DNA of 64,000 nucleotides from assembly GCF_040947875.1 (NCBI RefSeq), contig NZ_JBFRXN010000001.1:992001-1056000 (forward strand), read 5' to 3'. The stretch comes from Pseudomonas sp. MYb118. GTDB lineage: Bacteria > Pseudomonadota > Gammaproteobacteria > Pseudomonadales > Pseudomonadaceae. The position numbers and the translations under genes are program-made. The notes under the pieces were generated by a model, which saw only the letters and a program-made list of their open reading frames with translations, had not been told where the DNA came from and did not search any database. Shown here in pieces: positions 18,657 through 27,406 of this stretch (position 1 is the stretch's first letter; every line of letters begins with the position of its first letter).

Positions 18657-19265
18657 TCAGGCCAGCCAGGGGTTCGCTTGCAGGTGACGTTGTTCGAAGG
18701 CGCGGATCTGTTCGGTGCGCAGCAAGGTGCTGCCGATGGCGTCGAGGCCTTGCAGCAGGGCCTGGCGGCGCAAGTCGTCGATGCTGAAGGCGATGCTGCG
18801 CTGGTCGTCCAGCTGGATCTGGCGCTGCTGCAGGTCGATGGTCAGGTGGGCCCGTTCAGCCTGGGTGACCAGGGTGGCGATTTCCTGATGGTCGGCCTCG
18901 TCCAGCTGGATCAGCAGCACGCCGTTGCGCTGGCAGTTGTCGAAGAAGATGCCGGCGAAGCTGGTGCCGATCAGGGCGCGGATGCCCAGTTGCTTCAGGC
19001 CCCAGACCGCGTGCTCGCGACTGGAACCGCAACCGAAGTTCGGCCCGGTGACCAGGAAGCGGGTCTGGTTCCAGGGCGTTTGGTTAAGCACGAAGTCCGG
19101 GTTGGGGCTGCCATCGGCCAGGAAGCGCAGGTCGAAAAACGCCCCGCGGTCCAGGCCGCTGCGGTCGATGCCCTTGAGGAACTGCTTGGGCATGATCACA
19201 TCGGTGTCGATGTTGGCGGCCAGCAGGGGGGCGCCAATGCCGCTTTCGCGAATGAACGGTTGCAT
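18657..19265 (-). CDS. LeuD-like hydro-lyase small subunit (paralogue)
   Basis: This 202-aa protein has the swivelling domain of 3-isopropylmalate dehydratase/aconitase: an early NIDTDVIMPKQFLKG segment, GPNFGCGSSREHAVW and a C-terminal QGLDAIGSTL. ATG 19265 has AGGAGG just upstream. It begins 2 nt after the LeuC-like stop. No leuA or leuB is nearby, and Pseudomonas normally keeps its biosynthetic leuCD beside leuB, so this is probably a catabolic paralogue acting on another 2-hydroxy or unsaturated diacid. Confidence 0.9.
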   Translation of the reverse strand: MQPFIRESGIGAPLLAANIDTDVIMPKQFLKGIDRSGLDRGAFFDLRFLADGSPNPDFVLNQTPWNQTRFLVTGPNFGCGSSREHAVWGLKQLGIRALIGTSFAGIFFDNCQRNGVLLIQLDEADHQEIATLVTQAERAHLTIDLQQRQIQLDDQRSIAFSIDDLRRQALLQGLDAIGSTLLRTEQIRAFEQRHLQANPWLA

Positions 19266-19267
19266 GC

Positions 19268-20689
19268 TCAGGCCTCCTCGCCCAGGGTACGGACATCCAC
19301 CAGATGGCCGGCCAGTGCGGCGGCGGCGACCATGGCGGGGCTCATCAGGTGGGTGCGCGCACCGGCGCCCTGGCGGCCTTCGAAGTTGCGGTTGGTGCTC
19401 GACGCACAGCGGTCGCCGGGGGCGAGCACGTCGTCGTTCATGGCCAGGCACATCGAACAGCCGGACTGGCGCCATTCGAAGCCGGCGTCGATGAACAGCT
19501 GGGCCAGGCCCTCGGCCTGCGCTTGTTCGCGCACCTGTGTGGAGCCCGGCACGATCATCGCGCGCACGCCGTTGGCGACCTTGCGGCCCTGCACGATGCG
19601 GGCGGCGTCGCGCAGGTCTTCGATGCGGGCATTGGTGCACGAACCGATGAAGGCATGGCTGATGCGGATGTCGGCGACCGGGCGGCCGGCCTCCAGGCCC
19701 ATGTAGCGCAAGGCGCGTTGCAGATCGTGACGACGGATCAGGTCGGGTTCCTGCATGGGGTCTGGCACTCGCTCGCCGATGGCGACGGCCTGGTCGGGGC
19801 TGGTGCCCCAGGTGACCATGGGTTGCAAGTCGCCGATGTCCAGTTCGATGTCCTGGTCGAAGCTGGCGCCGGGATCGCTGAACAGTTCGCGCCACTGCGC
19901 CACGGCCTGCTGCCACAGCGCGCCCTGCGGGGCACGCGGCTTGTCGGCGAGGTAGGCGTAGACCTTGTCGTCGGGCGCCATGAACGCACCCCGGGCGCCG
20001 GCCTCGACGGCCATGTTGCAGATGGTCATGCGGGCTTCGACGCTCAGCGTCGCGATGGTCGGCCCGGCGAATTCGATGGCGTAGCCCGTGGCGCCGGAAG
20101 CACCAATGCGGCGGATCAGCGCCATGATGATGTCCTTGGACACCAGCCCGGGCCCGAGCTCGCCGCGCACGGTGACCCGCATGCTTTTCAGGCGCTTGTA
20201 CACCAGCGTCTGGGTCGCCAGCAGGTGTTCGATCTCGGAGGTGCCGATGCCGAAACCGAACGCGCCCAGTGCACCGTAGGTGGTGGTGTGGCTGTCGCCG
20301 GCGGCGATCACCATGCCCGGCAGGATGAAGCCTTGCTCGGGGGCCACGACGTGTTCGATACCCTGGCGCTTGTCGAGCACATCGAACAGTTCGATGCCGA
20401 AGTCACGGCAGTTTTCCTGGAAATAATTGACCTGCAAGGTGCCGCCGGCATCCGGCATGGCCGCGATGCGCTCGGGCGCCGTGGGGTTGACGTGGTCGAC
20501 CACGGCCAGGGTGCTGGAAGGGCGCCAGACCTGGCGATTGGCTTCGCGCAGGCCACTGAAAGCCTGGGGGCTGGTGTACTCGTTGGCGACCTGGCGGTCG
20601 ATGTACAACAGGACATGACCCTGATCGTCCAGCGTGCAGACGGTGTGGGAGTCGATGTGTTTTTCGTAGAGGGTCCGGGGGCGACTCAT
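19268..20689 (-). CDS. LeuC-like hydro-lyase large subunit (paralogue)
   Basis: This 473-aa aconitase-superfamily protein has the three [4Fe-4S] ligands Cys351 (GSCTN), Cys411 and Cys414 (GCSMC), and the AGDSHTTTYGALGAFGFG substrate-loop region. The length fits LeuC. It pairs with the LeuD-like subunit immediately downstream to make a reversible hydratase. The best-known reaction is isomerisation of isopropylmalate, but relatives hydrate maleate, citraconate or dimethylmaleate. With the downstream 2HCT transporter, a C4-C5 hydroxy-diacid is a better guess. A LysR-type dyad lies 108 nt upstream of the start. Confidence 0.9.
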   Translation of the reverse strand: MSRPRTLYEKHIDSHTVCTLDDQGHVLLYIDRQVANEYTSPQAFSGLREANRQVWRPSSTLAVVDHVNPTAPERIAAMPDAGGTLQVNYFQENCRDFGIELFDVLDKRQGIEHVVAPEQGFILPGMVIAAGDSHTTTYGALGAFGFGIGTSEIEHLLATQTLVYKRLKSMRVTVRGELGPGLVSKDIIMALIRRIGASGATGYAIEFAGPTIATLSVEARMTICNMAVEAGARGAFMAPDDKVYAYLADKPRAPQGALWQQAVAQWRELFSDPGASFDQDIELDIGDLQPMVTWGTSPDQAVAIGERVPDPMQEPDLIRRHDLQRALRYMGLEAGRPVADIRISHAFIGSCTNARIEDLRDAARIVQGRKVANGVRAMIVPGSTQVREQAQAEGLAQLFIDAGFEWRQSGCSMCLAMNDDVLAPGDRCASSTNRNFEGRQGAGARTHLMSPAMVAAAALAGHLVDVRTLGEEA

Positions 20690-20796
20690 GGGCAATCACT
20701 CACGTGCAATTTTTATAAGCGTGGCGCCGGGTTCGGCGTGCAGGTCCAGCTTATTCTTGCTGTGGTGTAGAGCAATTGCGCATCTGTGCAGTGTTG

Positions 20797-20813
20797 GTTC
20801 ACGAATCGTGAAC
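20797..20813. promoter_or_regulatory. Perfect 17-bp dyad, probable LysR operator for leuC-like operon
   Basis: GTTCACGAATCGTGAAC is a perfect palindrome around a single central base and contains T-N11-A. It lies between the stop of the LysR gene (20827) and the LeuC-like start (20689), where an operator for leuCD-like/2HCT transcription would be expected. Confidence 0.65.
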
Positions 20814-20826
20814 AGTAGGGGCGAAT

Positions 20827-21783
20827 CTACGGCTGGCGCCTGAACAACTCTTCGGGCAAATCGCCGATGCCCTGCAAGCATTCCTCGAGAAAATCGCGCA
20901 ATACCCGCACCTTGGTCGAGTACCGTCGATTGGGCAGGTAGGCCATGTAGATCTGCTGGCCGGTCAGCGAATTGACGAAGCGATACTCCGGCAACACGAT
21001 CTGCAATTGCCCGCTGAGCAGCAGGTCGCGCACCAGCCAGATCTCGAATTCGGCGATGCCCAGGCCGCCACAAGCAGCCTCCAGCAACAGCTCGGAGTTG
21101 TCCGATTGCAGGTTGCCCTTGGGGAAAATCGAATGCTTGACCTCGTCTTTGGTGAAATACCAATGGGGGTCGGCGTCGGGGTGCAGGTAGATCAGGCAGT
21201 TGTGCGCGCTGAGTTCCGTGGGGCTGGCGGGATGGCCGTGGCGGGCCAGATAAGCAGGGCTGGCGCAGAGCAACGAGTCGTTGCGGCAGATCGGGTAGGC
21301 GATCAGGTTTTCCAGGTGATTCTCGCCTTCATGGATATCGAGGTCGAAGCCGCCGACGATCATGTCGTTGTGGTTGTCGGTCAGGCGCAGATCCATCTGG
21401 ATGCCCGGGTACATCTGCAAAAAGGGCGCGATCAGCGGAGCCAGGAAGCGCCGGCCGAAGGCCACCGGCGACACCAGTTTCAGCGGGCCGCTGGGGGCCT
21501 GGTTGAGATCGCTCACCACGCGCAGGGTGTCGTCCAGGTCGGCGATCATCGACTGCGCCCGTGCATGGTAGATCTGCCCGGCTTCGGTGAGGGCGACGAT
21601 GTGCGTGGTGCGGTGCAGAAGGGTGGTGCCCAAGGACTTTTCCAGGGTGCTGATCATGCGGGTCAGGGTGGACGGGGAAACGTGCATCTCCCGCGCCGCG
21701 GCGGAAAAGGTGCCCAGTTCGACCACTTTGACCAGTGCTCTCATCACCCCGAGATGGTCGATACGTGCGGTTTCGGATGTCAT
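20827..21783 (-). CDS. LysR-family transcriptional regulator
   Basis: The 318-aa protein has a winged helix-turn-helix (residues about 12-70, MHVSPSTLTRMISTLE) and an effector domain. It is co-directional with the LeuCD-like/2HCT genes and divergent from the asparaginase gene, so it may control one or both. ATG 21783 (AAAGG upstream) is preferred over an in-frame ATG at 21834. The frame remains open far upstream, but that part lies opposite the asparaginase gene and is not coding. Confidence 0.88.
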   Translation of the reverse strand: MTSETARIDHLGVMRALVKVVELGTFSAAAREMHVSPSTLTRMISTLEKSLGTTLLHRTTHIVALTEAGQIYHARAQSMIADLDDTLRVVSDLNQAPSGPLKLVSPVAFGRRFLAPLIAPFLQMYPGIQMDLRLTDNHNDMIVGGFDLDIHEGENHLENLIAYPICRNDSLLCASPAYLARHGHPASPTELSAHNCLIYLHPDADPHWYFTKDEVKHSIFPKGNLQSDNSELLLEAACGGLGIAEFEIWLVRDLLLSGQLQIVLPEYRFVNSLTGQQIYMAYLPNRRYSTKVRVLRDFLEECLQGIGDLPEELFRRQP

Positions 21784-21954
21784 GTGTGCCTTTGCGCTGG
21801 GTGCAAAACCGAATTCTGTTTGGCGATGTTCCATCGTTATTTGCCAGAATATAGACTCATTTTCGATCGAAGTGCGCACGTCGTTCATCCAACCGACACG
21901 TATTCGCCTCGCCGGCGTGACCTGCGAGGCAATCTTTGGAGCATCGAGAACACC

Positions 21955-22974
21955 ATGGATTTTCCCGCACACGTTCCCTTGGCCATTGCCACCCGAAACG
22001 ATCATGTGGAGCGTATCCACTGGGGCTCGGTGGCGGTCGTCGACAATGACGGCGTCCTGCTGGCCTATGCCGGCGACCCCGGCTCGATGATGTTTTCCCG
22101 CTCGACCTTGAAGCCGTTCCAGGCCATCCCGTTCGTGCGCGACGGCGGGGTCGAGCACTTCGGCTTCTCTGACGAACAGGTGGCGGTGATGTGCGCCAGC
22201 CACTCGGGTGAAGCCCGGCACGTGGAAGCCGTGAGCGGCATGCTGGCGAAAATCCAGCGGGGCTGCACCGACCTCGGCTGTGGTTGCCACCTGCCGGATT
22301 TCTACAGCGCCGACAACCTGCCACCCCAGGGTTTTCACTACGACCAGCGCCACCATAACTGTTCCGGCAAGCACAGCGGCTTTCTCGCCTACTGCCGCCT
22401 GCACGGCTTGCCCAGCGAAAGTTACCTGTCCCCCGAGCACGCCTTGCAACAAGACGTCCAGCGCACGGTGGCGAAGCTGTCCGGCGTGGCGGCGGATCAG
22501 ATGTGGGCCGGCATCGACGGCTGCAACGCGCCGAACCTGGGCATGCCGTTGTCGCGTCTGGCCCTGTTGTGGGCGCGCCTGGCCAGCGGTGAAGGCGGTG
22601 GCGATGCCAGCCTCGACCCGATCCTCACGCGCCTGTTCGAGGCCATGCGCAGCCACCCGGAAATGGTCTCGGGCACTGGCCGTGCAGACCTCGGTATCAC
22701 CCTGGCGTCGAATGGCGACTGGGTGGCGAAGACCGGCGCCGATGGCGTGCAGACGGTCGGCATCCGCAGCCGTGGCCTGGGCGTGGCAGTCAAGGTCAGC
22801 GACGGTGATTTCCCCAGTGTGTTCGCCGTGACCATCGCCGTGCTCAAGCAATTGGGCGTGCTGGAAGGCGGCGACAATGCGTTGCTGACGCCCTGGGCCG
22901 ATCCGGTGATCAAGAGTTATAACGGTTCGCGCGCCGGCCAGTTGCAGGCCACGGTGCAATTGAAGTTCGTCTAG
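21955..22974 (+). CDS. Rhizobium-type L-asparaginase (asparaginase II / AnsA family)
   Basis: This 339-aa protein belongs to the asparaginase family unrelated to E. coli AnsA/B. Residues matching those of R. etli ReAV are visible: Ser50 and Lys53 (SRSTLK), Ser82 (ASHSG), Cys136 and Lys139 (CSGKHSG) and Cys190 (DGCNAPN), the last three corresponding to its metal site. It should convert asparagine to aspartate and ammonia in the cytoplasm. It lies 45 nt before a polar amino-acid ABC importer on the same strand, which would supply the substrate, and is divergent from the LysR gene. Confidence 0.9.
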   Translation: MDFPAHVPLAIATRNDHVERIHWGSVAVVDNDGVLLAYAGDPGSMMFSRSTLKPFQAIPFVRDGGVEHFGFSDEQVAVMCASHSGEARHVEAVSGMLAKIQRGCTDLGCGCHLPDFYSADNLPPQGFHYDQRHHNCSGKHSGFLAYCRLHGLPSESYLSPEHALQQDVQRTVAKLSGVAADQMWAGIDGCNAPNLGMPLSRLALLWARLASGEGGGDASLDPILTRLFEAMRSHPEMVSGTGRADLGITLASNGDWVAKTGADGVQTVGIRSRGLGVAVKVSDGDFPSVFAVTIAVLKQLGVLEGGDNALLTPWADPVIKSYNGSRAGQLQATVQLKFV

Positions 22975-23019
22975 TCCGGGGCGCCGCCACCTACAAGATC
23001 CATAAGGCAGACCACAACC

Positions 23020-23784
23020 ATGCAAACGGCTCAAGCACAACAACCACAAACGCCGGCCATTTCACTGCGTGCCGTCAACAAGTACTTCGGCAGTCAGCAG
23101 GTGCTGTTCGATGTAGATCTGGAGGTTCAGCCGGGGGAGGTGGTGGTGATCATCGGCCCGTCCGGTTCGGGCAAGTCGACCCTGTGCCGCTGCATCAACC
23201 GCCTGGAAACCATCACCGATGGCGACATCTTCCTGCACGGCGAACGCCTGCCGGAAGAGGGCGGGGCGCTGGCGAAGATGCGCGCGAAAGTCGGCATGGT
23301 GTTTCAGAGTTTCAACCTGTTCTCCCATCGCACCGCGTTGCAGAACGTCGCGATGGGGCCGCGCAAGGTGCTCGGCATGCGTGGCGCCGAGGCCGATGCC
23401 TGGGCGCAGAAGCTGCTCGAACAGGTGGGCCTGGGGCACAAGGGCAAGTCCTATCCGGTCGAGCTGTCGGGCGGCCAGCAGCAACGGGTGGCGTTGGCCC
23501 GCTCCCTGGCGATGAAACCCAGTGTGATGTTGTTCGACGAGCCGACCTCGGCGCTGGACCCGGAAATGGTCAACGAGGTGCTCAAGGTCATGGTCGACCT
23601 GGCCCGCAGCGGCATGACCATGGTCGTGGTCACCCACGAGATGGGGTTTGCGCGGTCTGCCGCCGACCGCATCATTTTCATGGATGCCGGGCGGATCGTC
23701 GAAAGTGCGCCGCCGGAAACCTTCTTCAGCGCGCCGCGTTCGGAGCGTGCCCGCGAGTTTCTGTCAAAGGTCCTTGCACACTGA
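23020..23784 (+). CDS. Polar amino-acid ABC transporter ATPase (GlnQ type)
   Basis: This 254-aa ATPase has Walker [11 protein letters not shown]-loop QSFNLFSH, signature [17 protein letters not shown], Walker [13 protein letters not shown] and the switch His in [10 protein letters not shown]. These are the hallmarks of the glutamine/glutamate/aspartate importer ATPases. It is the first of four importer genes and follows the asparaginase gene by 45 nt. Confidence 0.94.
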   Translation: MQTAQAQQPQTPAISLRAVNKYFGSQQVLFDVDLEVQPGEVVVIIGPSGSGKSTLCRCINRLETITDGDIFLHGERLPEEGGALAKMRAKVGMVFQSFNLFSHRTALQNVAMGPRKVLGMRGAEADAWAQKLLEQVGLGHKGKSYPVELSGGQQQRVALARSLAMKPSVMLFDEPTSALDPEMVNEVLKVMVDLARSGMTMVVVTHEMGFARSAADRIIFMDAGRIVESAPPETFFSAPRSERAREFLSKVLAH

Positions 23785-23823
23785 TCCACTCAACTGAAAA
23801 CACAATAACAAGAGATCACAATC

Positions 23824-24666
23824 ATGCGCTCACCACGAATCGCTTCCTTCGGTATCTCCCTGCTGGCTTCCTGCCTTTTCGCCTCGTTCGCTTCGGCCTC
23901 TACCACTGAGCAGTTTCCGGCCGACTCGACCATGGCCAAGATCCAGAAGCGCGGCAAGCTGGTGGTGGGCAGCTCGCTCAACACCCTGATGTTTTCTTCG
24001 CGCAACCCCATGACCGGTGAAGTCGAAGGCTTCGAGGCCGACCTGGCGCGCATGCTGGCGAAAAAACTCACCGGCTCCGAAGACAATATCGAGTGGGTCA
24101 GCACCACCCCGGAAAACCGCATTCCGCTGGTGGAGAACAAGCGCGTGGACATGGTCATCGCCACCATGACCGTCACCGACGAGCGCAAGAAGGTCATCGG
24201 TTTTGCCGGCCCGTATTACCTCGCCGGCCAGGATTCGCTGGTGCGCGCCGACGACAAGTCGATCAACAAGACCGCCGACCTCGATGGCAAGACGGTGTGC
24301 GTGCTCAGCGGTACCACCGTGGAGCGCAACCTCAAGCCACTGGCGCCAACCGCCAAGATCGTCACCTTCAGCGATGCGTCGGCCTGTGTCGAAGGGTTGA
24401 TCGACAAGCGCTTCGACGCCTATGTCGACGACGGCGCGACGCTGGTCGGCGAGTCGATGCGCCAGCCGGGACAATTGCGCGTGGTTGGCGCGCCGTTCAC
24501 CGAAGAGCCCTACGGCATTGCGGTCATCAAGGAAGACACGGTGTGGCGTGACTGGCTCAACAGCCAGCTGAGCGCGTCCATCGAGAATGGCCAGTGGAAG
24601 GAAATGTACGGCAAGGATCTGCAAGACGGGCTCGGCGCACCGCAGGTGCCGGTGATCGAACAGTAA
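23824..24666 (+). CDS. Amino-acid ABC transporter periplasmic binding protein
   Basis: This 280-aa protein has a signal peptide (residues 1-24, ending FASAS) and a family-3 solute-binding fold (KLVVGSSLNT, GFEADLARMLAKKL, DMVIATMTVTDERKK). The KTVCVLSGTTVERNL segment and the DERK motif are typical of glutamate/aspartate-binding GltI/AatJ proteins. It lies between the ATPase and permease genes in one operon. Confidence 0.92.
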   Translation: MRSPRIASFGISLLASCLFASFASASTTEQFPADSTMAKIQKRGKLVVGSSLNTLMFSSRNPMTGEVEGFEADLARMLAKKLTGSEDNIEWVSTTPENRIPLVENKRVDMVIATMTVTDERKKVIGFAGPYYLAGQDSLVRADDKSINKTADLDGKTVCVLSGTTVERNLKPLAPTAKIVTFSDASACVEGLIDKRFDAYVDDGATLVGESMRQPGQLRVVGAPFTEEPYGIAVIKEDTVWRDWLNSQLSASIENGQWKEMYGKDLQDGLGAPQVPVIEQ

Positions 24667-24687
24667 CGCGCGGCCGAGGCGAACCTG

Positions 24688-25320
24688 ATGTCTTATATCG
24701 AACGCTTCCTGGGGGGCATCGGTGTCAGCATCCAGCTGACCCTGCTGTCCTTCGCCATTGCGATCGTGCTCGGGCTGCTGCTGGCGATCATGCGGGTGAG
24801 CCCCTGGGCACCCTTTCGCTGGTTTGCCAGCAGCTACGTCGAACTGATGCGCATGATGCCGTTGCTGGCGCTGTTGCTGCTGTTCACCTTCGGCCTGCCC
24901 AAGCTCGGTTTCATGTACTCGCTGTTCACCTCCACGGTGCTGGTGCTGGGCTTGTACAGCGCCGCGTGGATCTGCGAAGTGGTGCGGGCCGGTATCAACA
25001 CCGTGCCCCTCGGGCAGATCGAAGCGGCGCGCAGCATCGGCATGCGCTTCGACCAGATCCTCGCTGAAGTGGTGCTGCCGCAGGCGGTGCAGTCGGTGAT
25101 CGCGCCGCTGGGCAACTTGTTCATCATCCAGATCAAGGCGTCGGCCATCGGCGCGGCGATCGGCGTGGCGGACATCACCTACACGGCGCAGAAGATCAAC
25201 TTCGACACGGCACTGGCGGTGCCGACGTTCCTCGGTGCCATGGTCGCGTACTTCCTGCTGACCCTTCCTGCGGGCCTGTTCTTCCGCTTTCTCGAGCAAA
25301 AAATGGCGGTGCTGCGATGA
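24688..25320 (+). CDS. Amino-acid ABC transporter permease (HisM/GltJ-K type)
   Basis: This 210-aa inner-membrane permease has about five transmembrane segments and the EAA loop VRAGINTVPLGQIEAARSIG that docks on the ATPase. Its end overlaps the next permease start (ATGA). With the second permease it forms the heterodimeric channel of the importer. Confidence 0.93.
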   Translation: MSYIERFLGGIGVSIQLTLLSFAIAIVLGLLLAIMRVSPWAPFRWFASSYVELMRMMPLLALLLLFTFGLPKLGFMYSLFTSTVLVLGLYSAAWICEVVRAGINTVPLGQIEAARSIGMRFDQILAEVVLPQAVQSVIAPLGNLFIIQIKASAIGAAIGVADITYTAQKINFDTALAVPTFLGAMVAYFLLTLPAGLFFRFLEQKMAVLR

Positions 25321-26240
25321 GCCCGGACAATCTGCTGTACGAACCACCGGGCCCGATCGCCCGGCGGCGCAACCGGATCATTTCGGTGATTGGCGTGCTC
25401 CTGCTGCTGTGCCTGGCCTATGCGGTAGGGCACCGCCTGGACGCCAGCGGGCAGTTCGATGCCCATCGCTGGAAAATCTTCCTGCACCCGGGCACCTTGA
25501 AGTTCCTCTTCGACGGCCTGATGGCGACCTTGCTGGCGGCGGTGATCAGCACGGTGTTGGCCTTCAGCCTGGCGGTGCCCTTGGCGCTGGCGCGGTTGTC
25601 GGAACGGGTTTGGTTACGCACGTTGGCCGCCAGCTACATCGGCTGTTTCCGCGCGGTGCCGCTGCTGTTGCTGATCCTGTTCACGGTGATCCTGTTGCCG
25701 TCGATTGGCCTGCACTGGTCGGCCCTGGGCTACCTGATCTTCGGCATGGTGCTGCACCACAGTGCGATGACGGCAGAAATCGTGCGGGCCGGCATTCTCT
25801 CGCTGGGCCGCGGCCAGAAAGAGGCGGCGCTGTCCATCGGCATGCGCGATCACCAGGCGATGGTGTGGGTGGTGTTACCACAGGCATTGAAGCTGATGCT
25901 GCCGGCACTGGTCAGTGCGGTGCTGGCGATCGTCCAGGACACCTCGCTGGGCTACATCATCCCCTACGAAGAATTGCTGCGTCGCTCCCAGCAGATCTCC
26001 AGCTTCGCCCCGCAGTCGCTGTTGCAATCGGCGTTTATCGTCACGGTGATGTACGGTTTCGTCAGTGCCTTGCTGCTGGCGCTGCGGCGCTGGGTGGAAC
26101 GGCGCCAGGCCTATGATTCGCGCCGTTCGCGCAAGAAGGCCGAGGTGAATGAGGCGAACTTTGGTGGTGCGGTGGAGGTGACACCGGGGATGCAGTCGGT
26201 GTTGCGTAACGGGTCGCAGCGGGGGCGGGATCAGACGTAG
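25317..26240 (+). CDS. Amino-acid ABC transporter permease, second subunit
   Basis: This 307-aa permease has the EAA loop VRAGILSLGRGQKEAALSIG. It is longer than its partner because of an N-terminal cytoplasmic stretch with one extra membrane segment, and a basic, disordered tail of about 45 residues. It is the last gene of the asparaginase-linked importer operon; a long hairpin follows. Confidence 0.92.
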   Translation: MSPDNLLYEPPGPIARRRNRIISVIGVLLLLCLAYAVGHRLDASGQFDAHRWKIFLHPGTLKFLFDGLMATLLAAVISTVLAFSLAVPLALARLSERVWLRTLAASYIGCFRAVPLLLLILFTVILLPSIGLHWSALGYLIFGMVLHHSAMTAEIVRAGILSLGRGQKEAALSIGMRDHQAMVWVVLPQALKLMLPALVSAVLAIVQDTSLGYIIPYEELLRRSQQISSFAPQSLLQSAFIVTVMYGFVSALLLALRRWVERRQAYDSRRSRKKAEVNEANFGGAVEVTPGMQSVLRNGSQRGRDQT

Positions 26241-26263
26241 GCTCTGAATACCACCCCCCTGAG

Positions 26264-26302
26264 AGCGCGTCGGTGCAGCGCGTTGATCTGCACCGACGCG
26301 CT
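26264..26302. terminator. Hairpin between convergent operons
   Basis: AGCGCGTCGGTGCA and TGCACCGACGCGCT form a perfect 14-bp stem with an 11-nt loop. It fills the gap between the importer operon and the convergent reductase, ending 3 nt before its stop. There is no T-tract, so it may act as a bidirectional terminator or mRNA end stabiliser. Confidence 0.65.
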
Positions 26303-26305
26303 GTC

Positions 26306-27385
26306 TCAACCCTCCGTCAACACCGGATAATCGGTATAACCCACGGCTTCCTGGCTGTAGTAGGTCTCCATTTGGTCCTGGTTCAGCGTCGCGCCGGTCC
26401 TGAAGCGTTTGACCAGGTCGGGGTTGGCCAGGAAAGGGCGGCCGAAGCTGATCGCGTCGGCCAGCCCGCTGTCGAGGTCGGCTTTGGCGCGGACCAGGTC
26501 GTAGTCGCTGTTGAGCACCAATGGGCCCTTGAAGTGCTGGCGGATCAGCGGTGACAGGCGGGGTACGTCGGACGCGCCGAAGGTGCCGTTCGGGCCGGGC
26601 TCGCGCAGTTCCAGGAAGGCAATGCCAATGGCGTCGAGCATGTCCGCCGCCTGGGCGAACAGCGGGGCCGGGTTGCTGTCGTCCACGCCATAACTCTCGC
26701 CATTGGGCGACAGGCGCACGGCGGTTCGGTCGGCGCCGATGGCGGCGGCCACGGCCTGCGTGATCTGTTGCAACAGGCGCAGGCGGTTGTCGATGCTGCC
26801 ACCGTAGTCATCGGTGCGCCGGTTGCTTTGGTCGCGCAGGAACTGGTCGATCAATTGACCATTGGCGGCATGGATCTGCACGCCATCGAATCCGGCGGCC
26901 ATGGCGTTTCTGGCGGCCTGCACATAATCGGCGATCAGGCCGGGAAACTCATCGGCCGCCAACGGCCTGGCCACCTCGAAAGGTTGCTTGCCGTCGTAGG
27001 TGTGCGCTTCACCCGGCATGGTGGTGGCGCTGGACGACACCGGCTCAATGCCGGTGACCGCCGAGTGTGCCATACGGCCCATGTGCCACAGTTGCGCGAC
27101 GATCACACCGCCCTGAGCGTGTACCGCCTGCGTGACCGGTTTCCATGCCTGCACCTGCTCTTCGGACCAGATCCCCGGCGCATAGGGCCAGCCAACCCCC
27201 TGGCGGGAAATGCCGGTAGCCTCGCTGATGATCAGGCCGGCCGAGGCGCGTTGCGCGTAGTAGTCGGCCATGATCGCGGTGGGTACATGGTTGCGGGTGG
27301 CACGGGCGCGGGTCAGCGGCGCCATGATCGTGCGATTGGCGGCGTGCAGCGCACCGAGCGTGATGGGGTCGAATAACGTGGGCAT
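26306..27385 (-). CDS. Old yellow enzyme, NemA-type alkene reductase (first of three)
   Basis: This 359-aa FMN-dependent TIM barrel begins FDPITLGALHAANRTIMAPLTR, opens with the MAPLTR FMN-binding segment and has QLWHMGR. The substrate-anchoring His and Asn are in IHAANGQLIDQF, and SNRRTDDYGGS is the classical OYE motif. It ends in YTDYPVL. It reduces activated C=C bonds of enones, quinones and nitro compounds with NAD(P)H. It leads a leftward group with OsmC and DJ-1 genes upstream on the same strand, all antioxidant-type functions. Confidence 0.93.
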   Translation of the reverse strand: MPTLFDPITLGALHAANRTIMAPLTRARATRNHVPTAIMADYYAQRASAGLIISEATGISRQGVGWPYAPGIWSEEQVQAWKPVTQAVHAQGGVIVAQLWHMGRMAHSAVTGIEPVSSSATTMPGEAHTYDGKQPFEVARPLAADEFPGLIADYVQAARNAMAAGFDGVQIHAANGQLIDQFLRDQSNRRTDDYGGSIDNRLRLLQQITQAVAAAIGADRTAVRLSPNGESYGVDDSNPAPLFAQAADMLDAIGIAFLELREPGPNGTFGASDVPRLSPLIRQHFKGPLVLNSDYDLVRAKADLDSGLADAISFGRPFLANPDLVKRFRTGATLNQDQMETYYSQEAVGYTDYPVLTEG

Positions 27386-27406
27386 AAAACCTCCTTCAGA
27401 TCCGTG

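Noticed and set aside
17061..19706. An 881-codon plus-strand open frame
   Set aside because: It lies antisense to the 2HCT transporter and LeuD-like genes and is Gln/His/Asp/Arg-rich, as expected for a reverse frame in high-GC DNA.
18657..20689. Assignment as the housekeeping leucine-biosynthesis leuCD
   Set aside because: No leuA/leuB nearby, and the linkage to a LysR and a 2HCT transporter fits a catabolic paralogue better.
21784..23049. A long N-terminal extension of the LysR at 20827
   Set aside because: It runs antisense through the asparaginase gene; normal LysR length is reached from ATG 21783.
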